DNA of 34,526 nucleotides from Verrucomicrobiota bacterium (lineage in GTDB: Bacteria > Verrucomicrobiota > Verrucomicrobiia > Chthoniobacterales > Chthoniobacteraceae), in the NCBI GenBank assembly GCA_009885995.1, contig VFJQ01000115.1, positions 1-34,526 of the forward strand, in the 5' to 3' direction. Shown in pieces: positions 26,567-33,502 of this stretch. The notes below the pieces were generated by a model, which had not been told where the DNA came from, did not search any database, and saw nothing but the letters and a program-made list of their open reading frames with translations. Numbering within the stretch: the stretch's first letter is position 1; each line of letters begins with the position of its first letter. A program made the translations under genes and the position numbers.

Positions 26567-28000
26567 TTACGCGATCAGTTCCTTCACCACGTGCCCATGC
26601 ACATCGGTGAGGCGGAAGTCGCGGCCGGCGTAGCGGTAGGTGAGCTTCTCATGATCGAAGCCGAGCAGCGCGAGCATCGTCGCGTGGAGGTCGTGGACGT
26701 GGACGGGGTTTTGCACGGCCTTGAACCCGAACTCATCGGTCGCGCCATAGACACCGGGCTTCACGCCACCGCCGGCCATCCATGCGGTGAAGCCCCAGTG
26801 GTTGTGATCGCGGCCGTTCTTCACGTTCGCGTTGAGCGTTTCGGGCGTCGGAACTTCCACCGTCGGCGTGCGCCCGAACTCGCCGCTCCACAGCACGAGC
26901 GTGTCGTCGAGCATCCCGCGTTGCTTGAGATCCTTGAGCAGCGCGGCGATACCCCCATCGACTTCTTGGGCGAGTCGCGCGTGGTTCTTGCCGATCTCTT
27001 CGTGGCTGTCCCACGGCTGGCCTTCGCCGTGCCACACCTGCACGAAGCGCACGCCGCGCTCGAGCAGCCGGCGCGCGATGAGCAGCGAACGGCACTGCAC
27101 CGTGTCGCCATACATCTCGCGGGTCGCGACGGATTCCTTGCCGATGTCGAAGGCGTCGCTCGCGTCCATCTGCATGCGATACGCGAGCTCGAAGCTCTGC
27201 ACGCGCGCCTCGAGCTGCGCGTCGTTTTGCCGGCGCTGGAGGTGCTGGGCGTTGAGCGTCTTGAGCAGGTCGAGTTGCGCCCGCTGTTCCTTCGTCGTCG
27301 TGAAGCCGTTGCGGATGTTTTCGATCAGCTTGTCCACGTCCTGATTCTTCGTGTCGATGTAGGTGCCCTGGAAGACGCCGGGCAAAAACGCGCTCTGCCA
27401 GTTCTGCGATTCCTGGATCGGGTAGCCGCCGGGGCACATCGTGATGAAGCCGGGCAGGTTCTGGTTTTCCGAGCCGAGCCCGTAGGTGACCCACGAGCCG
27501 AACGCCGGCCGCGGCAGCCGCGCGTCGCCGCAGTTCATTAGCATGAGCGACGGCTCGTGATTCGGCACGTCGGCGTTCATCGAGCGGATCACGCACAACT
27601 CGTCGGCGGCGGCTTCGGCGGTCTTCGCGAAGAGCTCGCTCACTTCGAGGCCCGACTTCCCGTATTTCTGAAACTTGAACGGCGACGCAAACGCGGTCGT
27701 CGTCTTGCGCTCGGTCTGGAGCTTGGTCGGGATCTCCTTGCCGTGCCATTCGGTCAGCTTCGGCTTCGGGTCGAAGGTATCGACATGCGACGCGCCGCCG
27801 TTTGCGAAGATGTGGATCACGCGTTTCGCCTTTGCGGGGAAAGGCGGCTTCTTGACCGCGAGCGGGTTGAGGTTCAGCGCGTCGTTCGCTTGCGAGAAGA
27901 GGCTGCCCATCGACATCGCGCCCATGCCCATGCCGCAGCGGGTGAGAAAATCGCGGCGCGTGAAGAAGAGGTCGGCGGGATCGGGCGCGTGATGTGACAT
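26567..28000 (-). CDS. DUF1501 protein with Tat signal (sulfatase-like fold)
   Basis: The 477-residue protein carries a twin-arginine leader, TRRDFLTRCGMGMGAM, with the Arg pair at residues 15-16, so it is probably exported folded. DUF1501 features follow: VIHIFANGGASHVDTFDPKP, GLGSENQNLPGF, ERGVRFVQVWHG, LWSGEFGRTP, RDHNHWGFT and HATMLALLGFDHEKLTYRY. These place it in the alkaline-phosphatase/sulfatase-like superfamily. In PVC genomes this gene normally follows a large DUF1549/DUF1553 cytochrome-type gene as a pair. Here the upstream neighbour is a serine hydrolase, 45 bp away, and no DUF1553 gene is in the window. The substrate and even the reaction of the family remain unknown. Confidence 0.93.
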   Translation of the reverse strand: MSHHAPDPADLFFTRRDFLTRCGMGMGAMSMGSLFSQANDALNLNPLAVKKPPFPAKAKRVIHIFANGGASHVDTFDPKPKLTEWHGKEIPTKLQTERKTTTAFASPFKFQKYGKSGLEVSELFAKTAEAAADELCVIRSMNADVPNHEPSLMLMNCGDARLPRPAFGSWVTYGLGSENQNLPGFITMCPGGYPIQESQNWQSAFLPGVFQGTYIDTKNQDVDKLIENIRNGFTTTKEQRAQLDLLKTLNAQHLQRRQNDAQLEARVQSFELAYRMQMDASDAFDIGKESVATREMYGDTVQCRSLLIARRLLERGVRFVQVWHGEGQPWDSHEEIGKNHARLAQEVDGGIAALLKDLKQRGMLDDTLVLWSGEFGRTPTVEVPTPETLNANVKNGRDHNHWGFTAWMAGGGVKPGVYGATDEFGFKAVQNPVHVHDLHATMLALLGFDHEKLTYRYAGRDFRLTDVHGHVVKELIA

Positions 28001-28045
28001 GATGAGACTGATACGACGATTGGAACCCGCGCGCGCGGGGAAAAC

Positions 28046-29119
28046 TTAGCGCCGGAGCAGCGTGGCTACGGCTTCATCGCAGGCTTTGAGGGCGGCATCG
28101 CCGGCGCAGTTGGTGACGGCCACGTAGGCGGTTTGCTTCGCGGGCGCGATCCACATCACGCAAAACCACATCGTGTTCGAGCCGCTGTGCGTCAGCGCTG
28201 CGCCGCCGGCCCACGGACGCTCGGTCACCACCCAGCCCATCGCGTAGTCCTGCCCGGCGGGTGCGGTGTGGAGCTTTCGGAAGGTCGCGTCGCTCATCAG
28301 CTTCACGTCGCCCAGCGGGCCGCGCGCGTGCCAGCTCGCGTAGCGGACGAAGTCGGTGAGCGAGCAATGCACCCGGCCGGCTGGCGTCATGGCCGCCGGA
28401 TTATCCGCGTCCGCCGCGACAGTGGTGAACGCGCCGCTCGCACCTTTGTGGCCGCGCGGCTGATTCTCGCCGCAGCCGCCGAAGCCGCACGACTTCATCC
28501 CGAGCGGCATGAAGACCTTCTCGCGTACCGCCTCGGCGTAAGGCTTTCCCGCGAGCCGTTCGAGCATCGCACCGGCGAGCGTGTAGTTCTGATTCGAGTA
28601 GATGAACTTCGTCCCCGCCGGCACCTCCGTCGGCAGTGCGGTGAAGCCACGGATGAACGCGAGCCGTTGCTCGATCTCGCTGCCGCGCTGCTGCCACGCG
28701 ATCTTCCACGGCTCCGGCGGTGGCTCTTTCGGCGCGCCGCTGCGCTGGGTGAGGAGTTGTTCGAGCGTCACGCCGCGCCAGTCCGCGTGCAGCTTCGTGC
28801 TGAGTTCGGGCAGCACATCGACGATCTTCATGTCCCACCGCGCCTTCCCTTCATCCACCATGATGCCGGCGAGTGTCGCCGTGATCGACTTGGTGCAGGA
28901 GCCGAGATGCCAGAGGTCGCCCGTCTTCACCGGATCGGACGCGCCGAACTGCCGCACGCCGCTCACGCCCAGCGCCACGAGTTCGCCATCGCGCATCGCC
29001 GCGGCGCCGAGCGCGGGGACCGCGTGCTTTTGGCGGATCGCCTCGATCTTCGCCGTGATGTCCGGCGAATCGGCGAGCGCGATCGTGCCGAGGGCGAGTG
29101 GGACGAGGAGGGATTTCAC
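28046..29119 (-). CDS. Secreted serine hydrolase (class C beta-lactamase/esterase family)
   Basis: GTG 29119 was chosen because it gives a signal peptide (KSLLVPLALGTIALA). The frame runs upstream to 29614, but that part overlaps the ABM-like gene antisense and has no protein character. The 357-residue product has all three motifs of the beta-lactamase-related family: SCTK (Ser74, Lys77), YSN (174-176) and HSG (311-313), the last replacing the KTG box. The family includes esterases, D-aminopeptidases and penicillin-binding proteins; the HSG box is more typical of the hydrolase and esterase types than of true lactamases. It is the first gene of the minus-strand run with DUF1501 and the large esterase. 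It diverges from the ABM-like gene over 48 bp. Confidence 0.9.
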   Translation of the reverse strand: MKSLLVPLALGTIALADSPDITAKIEAIRQKHAVPALGAAAMRDGELVALGVSGVRQFGASDPVKTGDLWHLGSCTKSITATLAGIMVDEGKARWDMKIVDVLPELSTKLHADWRGVTLEQLLTQRSGAPKEPPPEPWKIAWQQRGSEIEQRLAFIRGFTALPTEVPAGTKFIYSNQNYTLAGAMLERLAGKPYAEAVREKVFMPLGMKSCGFGGCGENQPRGHKGASGAFTTVAADADNPAAMTPAGRVHCSLTDFVRYASWHARGPLGDVKLMSDATFRKLHTAPAGQDYAMGWVVTERPWAGGAALTHSGSNTMWFCVMWIAPAKQTAYVAVTNCAGDAALKACDEAVATLLRR

Positions 29120-29167
29120 GAGACAGGCTTGTCTGTGAAAGTTGGGCCGTGCAAGACTGCCTGCGCC

Positions 29168-29530
29168 ATGAGCCGAATCTCCCGCGCCGTCAGCCTCCAC
29201 CCTTATTTCAAAGTTCACGCCGGCAAGCTCGACGCGGCGAAGGCGCTGCTGCCCGCCTTCGTCGAGAAGACGCGCAATGAAGAGAAGGTGCTTTACTATG
29301 GGTTCAGCATCAACGGCGACGAGGTGTTCTGCCGCGAAGCCTACGTCGACGCGCAGGCCGCGCTCGATCACATCGGCAACGTCGGGGAACTCCTCGGTGA
29401 GATGCTCAAGATCGCCGACCTGACACGGCTGGAAATTCACGGCCCGGCGGAGCAGATCGACACTCTCCGCGAACCCCTCGCGCACTTGAAACCGACCTGG
29501 TTCGTCTGCGACTGCGCCTTGGAGCGGTGA
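29168..29530 (+). CDS. ABM-like small protein (putative antibiotic biosynthesis monooxygenase fold)
   Basis: The 120-residue protein starts at ATG 29168. A much longer frame upstream of it is the antisense shadow of the serine hydrolase. The order of elements is a strand in VSLHPYFKVHAGK, a helix DAAKALLPAFVEKTRNE, a strand VLYYGFSINGDEVFCRE, a helix QAALDHIGNVGELLGEM, then a final strand. This is the ferredoxin-like dimeric alpha-beta barrel of the ABM (PF03992-like) group. Members are cofactor-free monooxygenases, heme-degrading proteins or proteins of unknown role. The C-terminal Cys pair in VCDCALER is unusual and might be a redox or metal site. It diverges from the serine hydrolase, so they may share a control region. 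Confidence 0.7.
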   Translation: MSRISRAVSLHPYFKVHAGKLDAAKALLPAFVEKTRNEEKVLYYGFSINGDEVFCREAYVDAQAALDHIGNVGELLGEMLKIADLTRLEIHGPAEQIDTLREPLAHLKPTWFVCDCALER

Positions 29531-29573
29531 TGTGCGTTCCGGGTGCTCCAGCGCGAAACCGCAGGGGGATCCC

Positions 29574-29639
29574 CTGACTAGAGGAGGGTCGTCTGCTGAC
29601 TTGAGGAGGGTCATCCGCTGACTTGAGGAAGGTCATCCC
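29574..29639. repeat. Three tandem 22-bp repeats
   Basis: Three head-to-tail 22-bp units start at 29574, 29596 and 29618, each beginning CTGACT(A/T)GAGGA and ending GGTC(G/A)TC. They differ by a few bases. The next bases up to about 29670 contain a partial inverted relative (the complement of CTTGAGGA). The block lies in the 200-bp gap between the ABM-like gene and the small 62-aa gene. Function is unknown; it may be a minisatellite or binding-site array. Confidence 0.75.
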
Positions 29640-29730
29640 CAGGCATGACGAAGGAGATCCTCAAGCCACATCAGCCCGGGCCCGAACAAGTCGCTGTTGA
29701 CTCGCATGCTCACGGCACGGGCCTCCCGTC

Positions 29731-29919
29731 ATGAACCTCGTGCAGTTCGGCTCCCGCATCATCAACATGGACAATCTCCTCTACGCCGTCTCCGAGAAAG
29801 ACGGCGCTCTCCGGTTGGTCTTCGGCAATGAATGTGAGGTCACGCTGGGCACCGAAGGCAGCAAGAACGCGCTCGCGTGGTTGCAATCCCGGGTCGTGAA
29901 GGAACCGGGGCAGGAATAG
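29731..29919 (+). CDS. Small 62-residue protein of unknown function
   Basis: The protein starts MNLVQFGSRIINMDNLLYAV and ends SRVVKEPGQE. Its composition is balanced rather than Arg/Pro-rich like the shadows around it. The pattern of a strand, an Asn-Met-Asp turn, a strand with LRLVFGNECEVTL, and a helix KNALAWLQSRV looks like a small real domain. I recall similar short proteins in PVC genomes that start with an INLDN-type motif, but I cannot name a family. No strong ribosome binding site is visible. Confidence 0.55.
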   Translation: MNLVQFGSRIINMDNLLYAVSEKDGALRLVFGNECEVTLGTEGSKNALAWLQSRVVKEPGQE

Positions 29920-29969
29920 CCGGCTCACGCAGGGCGGAGGGCCGTCCTCATGAGTGAAGTGCGAAATCA

Positions 29970-30026
29970 GAATGATGAAGGAAGAAGACGACCTCAAAGG
30001 CCGCACCCCTTTTTCATTCATCATTC
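29970..30026. repeat. PVC-like intergenic palindromic repeat
   Basis: GAATGATGAA (29970-29979) and TTCATCATTC (30017-30026) form a perfect 10-bp inverted repeat with a 37-bp spacer. The right side continues into CCTACTTCCCACTTCC. This resembles the ATTC/GAAT-rich palindromes scattered between genes in Verrucomicrobiota, whose translations read like the SSSSFIILISHF seen in an antisense frame here. It is AT-richer than the surroundings. Confidence 0.55.
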
Positions 30027-30069
30027 CTACTTCCCACTTCCCCCTGCGCCTCCCGCCGTAATCGAAGCA

Positions 30070-30099
30070 TTGTCGTTCCTCTTTCATTCCGGCTAGCCT
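30070..30099 (+). promoter_or_regulatory. Candidate promoter of the RM island
   Basis: TTGTCG (30070-30075) and TAGCCT (30094-30099) are spaced 18 bp apart, 6 bp before ATG 30106. They are weak matches to a sigma70 pair. The position in an AT-richer segment before the HsdM relic would let it drive the relic frame and hsdR. Confidence 0.3.
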
Positions 30100-30105
30100 G
30101 CGCAG

Positions 30106-30291
30106 ATGCCTACCAGTTCCGCGCGGAAAGCCGCCTCCAAAGACTCGTCTGCCAACCTCGGTTTTGGGGTCAAGCTCTGGCTCACCGCGGACACCGCGAC
30201 GCGGCGGAGCGCAGGGCGAGTGCAGCGAGGCAACTTCGTCGAATCCCACGGTCGGGACTGCAATGAGATACAGCTCACGTCCGCTGCATGA
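30106..30291 (+). pseudogene. Relic of an unrelated HsdM N-terminus leading into hsdR
   Basis: The open frame encodes 61 residues. The first ~29, with SSANLGFGVKLWLTAD, match the opening of the common HsdM family, in which a similar block is followed by LRNNMDAAEYKHVVLG. The match stops at about 30192. The remaining ~30 residues (for example GRVQRGNFVESHGRDC) are not HsdM-like. The intact hsdM downstream (33503) starts quite differently, so this is a leftover of another type I system or a recombination scar. Its TGA overlaps the hsdR start as ATGA (30288-30291), so translation of the relic could couple to hsdR. Recognition is from memory of the family pattern. Confidence 0.6.
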
Positions 30292-32639
30292 ACAAAAAAT
30301 CTCTCACCGAGGCGGACATTCGCACCAAGTTCATCACGCCGGCACTGGTCGGTCCTAATGGCGACAAATGGAACGTGATGACCCAAATCCGCGAGGAGGC
30401 CTACTTTACGAAGGGCCGCGTCATCGTTCGCGGTAAGACGGTGAAGCGCGGCGAGGCAAAAAAAGCCGACTATATCCTTTCCTACAAACCGAACCTGCCG
30501 CTCGCGGTCATCGAAGCCAAGGACAACAACCATTCCGTCGGCGACGGCATGCAGCAGGCGCTCGAATATGCCGAGATTCTCGACGTTCCCTTCGCCTACA
30601 GCTCGAACGGCGATGCGTTCCTCGAACACGACCGGACCGTCACGAGCGGCACCGTTACGCGCGAAATCCCGCTCGATCAGTTTCCGACACCGGACGAGCT
30701 CTGGACACGCTACCGAGCCGCAAAAGGCTATAACGCCGAGCAGGAGAACGTCGCCACGCAGGACTATTACGACAACGGTTCGCAGAAATCGCCGCGTTAC
30801 TATCAACTCATCGCCATCAATCGCACCGTGGATGCCATCGCCCGCGGACTGAACCGCATCCTGCTCGTCATGGCCACCGGCACCGGCAAGACCTATACTG
30901 CCTTTCAAATTATCTGGCGCCTGTGGAAGTCGGGTGCCAGGAAGCGCATCCTCTTTCTTGTCGATCGCAACATCCTCGCCGACCAGACCAAGACCAACGA
31001 CTTCAAGCCGTTCGGCACGGCGATGACGAAGATCACCAATCGCACGGTCGATAAGTCGTTCGAGATTTACCTCTGCCTGTATCAGGCCGTCACCGGCACT
31101 GAGGAGGAGCAGAACATTTACACCCAGTTCTCGCCCGACTTCTTCGACCTCATCGTCGTCGATGAGTGCCACCGTGGCAGCGCGGCCGACGATGCCGCGT
31201 GGCGCAAGGTGCTCGAATACTTCTCGTCCGCCACCCAGATCGGCCTCACCGCCACGCCCAAGGAAACCAAGGAAATTTCCAACATCGAATACTTCGGCGA
31301 ACCGATTTACACCTACTCCTTGCGGCAGGGCATCTCCGACGGTTTCCTCGCGCCCTACAAAGTCGTGCGCATCGGCCTCGACCGGGATCTCGACGGCTGG
31401 CGCCCCTTCGACGGGCAGACGGACAAGCACGGCCAGCTTATCGAGGACCGCGAATACAATGACCGCGACTTCGACCGGAATCTCATCCTCGAAAAGCGCA
31501 CCACCCTGGTTGCGGCCAAGGTCACCGAGTTCCTCAAAGCCACCGACCGCTTCGCCAAGACCATCATCTTCTGCGAGAACATCGACCACGCAGAGCGCAT
31601 GCGGCAGGCGTTGGTCAACGCCAACCCCGACCTCGCCGCCGCCAATGCCAAATATGTCATGCGCATCACTGGCGACAACGACGAGGGCAAGGCCCAGCTC
31701 GACAACTTCATCGACCCCGAGTCCATCTATCCCGTCATCGCCTGCACCTCGCGACTGATGACCACGGGCGTCGATGCGCAGACCTGCCATCTCATCGTGC
31801 TCGACCGCCGCATCAACTCCATGACGGAGTTCAAGCAGATCATCGGGCGCGGCACTCGGATCAACGAGGATTACGGGAAGCTCTACTTCACCATCATGGA
31901 TTTCAAACGGGCCACCGCTTTGTTTGCGGACCCGGACTTCGATGGCGATCCCGTGCAGATTTATGAGCCGGGGCCGGAGGACCCACCCATCCCACCCGAG
32001 GACCCACCGGAAGGCGGCGAAGTGGAGCCGCCCGGTGGGATCATCATCGATCCGGAGCCACCCGGCCCCGGCATGACCAAATACTACGTGGAGGATGTCG
32101 AGGTCTGCGTCGTCATGGAGCGCGTCCAATACCTCGATGGAAACGGCAAGCTAATCACCGAGTCGCTCAAGGACTATTCCCGCAAGACCGTCCGGGAAAC
32201 CTATGCCTCACTCGATGAGTTCCTCACCGTTTGGAACGACGCTGAAAAGAAGCAGGCGATCCTCGAACAGCTCGCCGCCAAGGGCGTCTTCCTCGACGAA
32301 CTCGCCGAGCAGGTCGGGCGCGACTACGACGCCTTCGACCTCATATGCCACGTCGCCTTCGACGCGCCGCCGCTCACGCGGAAGGAACGAGCTGCAAAGG
32401 TGAAAAAGCGCAACGTCTTCGGCAAGTATGGCGACAAGGCCCGCGCCGTCCTTGATGCGTTGCTCCAGAAATACGCGGACTCCGGGATCACCAGCGTCGA
32501 ATCCCTCGAAATCCTCAAGGTGGACCCGCTCACCGCCTTCGGCACGCCGGTTGAGATCGTCACGCTATTCGGCGGCAAGCCCGCTTACCTCGCCGCCATC
32601 CGCGACCTCGAGGCAGCTCTCTATCAAAAAGCTGCCTGA
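30288..32639 (+). CDS. hsdR: Type I restriction enzyme R subunit (EcoEI-like HsdR)
   Basis: The 783-residue motor and nuclease subunit of a type I restriction system translocates and cuts unmodified DNA with HsdM and HsdS. The N-terminal nuclease shows Asp61 and the ExK of IEAKDNN (Glu76-Lys78). The SF2 helicase core has Walker A ATGTGKT (Lys201), DECH (292-295), TATP (321-324), TSRLMTTGVD and the motif VI QIIGRGTR (517-524). An unusual Pro/Glu/Gly-rich spacer (559-595, with EDPPIPPEDPP) leads to the C-terminal domain (~600-783), which should bind HsdM. The size fits the shorter EcoEI-type HsdR rather than the ~1000-residue EcoKI type. It starts at ATG 30288, overlapping the relic stop. DUF3800 follows after 2 bp. 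Confidence 0.95.
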   Translation: MNKKSLTEADIRTKFITPALVGPNGDKWNVMTQIREEAYFTKGRVIVRGKTVKRGEAKKADYILSYKPNLPLAVIEAKDNNHSVGDGMQQALEYAEILDVPFAYSSNGDAFLEHDRTVTSGTVTREIPLDQFPTPDELWTRYRAAKGYNAEQENVATQDYYDNGSQKSPRYYQLIAINRTVDAIARGLNRILLVMATGTGKTYTAFQIIWRLWKSGARKRILFLVDRNILADQTKTNDFKPFGTAMTKITNRTVDKSFEIYLCLYQAVTGTEEEQNIYTQFSPDFFDLIVVDECHRGSAADDAAWRKVLEYFSSATQIGLTATPKETKEISNIEYFGEPIYTYSLRQGISDGFLAPYKVVRIGLDRDLDGWRPFDGQTDKHGQLIEDREYNDRDFDRNLILEKRTTLVAAKVTEFLKATDRFAKTIIFCENIDHAERMRQALVNANPDLAAANAKYVMRITGDNDEGKAQLDNFIDPESIYPVIACTSRLMTTGVDAQTCHLIVLDRRINSMTEFKQIIGRGTRINEDYGKLYFTIMDFKRATALFADPDFDGDPVQIYEPGPEDPPIPPEDPPEGGEVEPPGGIIIDPEPPGPGMTKYYVEDVEVCVVMERVQYLDGNGKLITESLKDYSRKTVRETYASLDEFLTVWNDAEKKQAILEQLAAKGVFLDELAEQVGRDYDAFDLICHVAFDAPPLTRKERAAKVKKRNVFGKYGDKARAVLDALLQKYADSGITSVESLEILKVDPLTAFGTPVEIVTLFGGKPAYLAAIRDLEAALYQKAA

Positions 32640-32641
32640 GT

Positions 32642-33391
32642 ATGCCCGCGCCGTCAGTTGTTAGCGACTATCTTGTCTTCGTCGATGAGAGCGGCGACCA
32701 CAACCTGACCCAGATTGACCCGCAGTTCCCGGTTTTCGTCCTGCTCCTCGCCATTCTTCGGAAGGACGACTATGTGAACCGTGTTTGCCCGGACCTGCAG
32801 CGGTTCAAGTTCGAGTTCTGGGGCCATGACGAGGTCGTGCTTCACGAGCACGAGATCCGAAAGCCGGCCGGAGATTTCCTGTTCCTCCTGCAGAAACCGG
32901 TTCGTGATCGATTCCTGACCAGACTGACCGAGCGGATGGCTGCTCTTCCAGCGACCATCATCGCCGTGGTGATCGACAAGCCTGCATTCATCTCGCGGTA
33001 TCACGCACCGGTTAGCCCCTACGAATACGCCATGGAGACGGGCCTTGAGCGCATCTTTCGCCACCTGGAGGGATTGGGTCAGACGACTGCCACGACCGCG
33101 ATCGTGGTGGAAAAGCGCGGCAGGAGGGAGGACGCGGAAATGGAACTGGCTTTCCGCCGCGTCTGCGATGGCACCAATGCCCTTCGGCAGAAGTTCCCCC
33201 TGCAATTGGTCATGGTTCCAAAAGCTTCGAACTCCGCAGGCCTTCAACTCACCGACCTCATGGCGCGCCCCGTCGCCCTGCATCATTTGCGACCGGACCA
33301 GCCCAATCGCGCATTCGAAATCGTCGCCACCAAGCTCCGGCGCAGCCCGGCTGGGAAAACGGAGGGTTGGGGTCTGAAACGACTCCCCTGA
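32642..33391 (+). CDS. DUF3800 protein embedded in the RM operon
   Basis: The 249-residue protein starts 2 bp after the hsdR stop, so cotranslation is likely. It has the DUF3800 pattern: a first strand with VFVDESGDHN (acidic pair Asp-Glu plus Asp), HEHEIRKP in the middle, AIVVEKRGRRED, and a C-terminal GLQLTDLMARPVALHHLRP with the conserved Gln/Asp. The fold is thought to be RNase H-like, with the acidic residues as a metal site, so a nuclease activity is plausible but unproven. DUF3800 genes turn up in defence islands and mobile elements. Here the gene separates hsdR from hsdM, a position usually empty or occupied by hsdS. It may be an accessory effector or modulator of the RM system. Confidence 0.85.
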   Translation: MPAPSVVSDYLVFVDESGDHNLTQIDPQFPVFVLLLAILRKDDYVNRVCPDLQRFKFEFWGHDEVVLHEHEIRKPAGDFLFLLQKPVRDRFLTRLTERMAALPATIIAVVIDKPAFISRYHAPVSPYEYAMETGLERIFRHLEGLGQTTATTAIVVEKRGRREDAEMELAFRRVCDGTNALRQKFPLQLVMVPKASNSAGLQLTDLMARPVALHHLRPDQPNRAFEIVATKLRRSPAGKTEGWGLKRLP

Positions 33392-33400
33392 AAATGCGAA

Positions 33401-33426
33401 GGGCCTCCGGGAAATCCCAGAAGCCC
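33401..33426. other. Imperfect hairpin between DUF3800 and hsdM
   Basis: GGGCCTCCGGGA (33401-33412) and TCCCAGAAGCCC (33415-33426) pair at 10 of 12 positions around a tiny AA/AAAT loop. No T run follows. It may act as an attenuator or RNA stability element in the 111-bp gap, so hsdM could have its own promoter after it. Confidence 0.35.
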
Positions 33427-33502
33427 AGCGCCGACCGGAAATTTCCAGTCCAACTTGCTTTCAATACTCCACGTCCGCCCCCGCTAGTCAAACTTCATCT
33501 CC

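Noticed and set aside
29122..29614. N-terminal extension of the serine hydrolase frame
   Set aside because: It reads antisense through the ABM-like gene, has no domain, and would bury the signal peptide that starts at 29119.
29574..29639. Start of a CRISPR array
   Set aside because: The 22-bp units are contiguous with no spacers, and no cas gene is nearby.
30093..32129. Minus-strand 678-codon frame opposite hsdR
   Set aside because: It looks acidic and protein-like, but it lies opposite a complete HsdR with all helicase motifs and runs across the intergenic start region.
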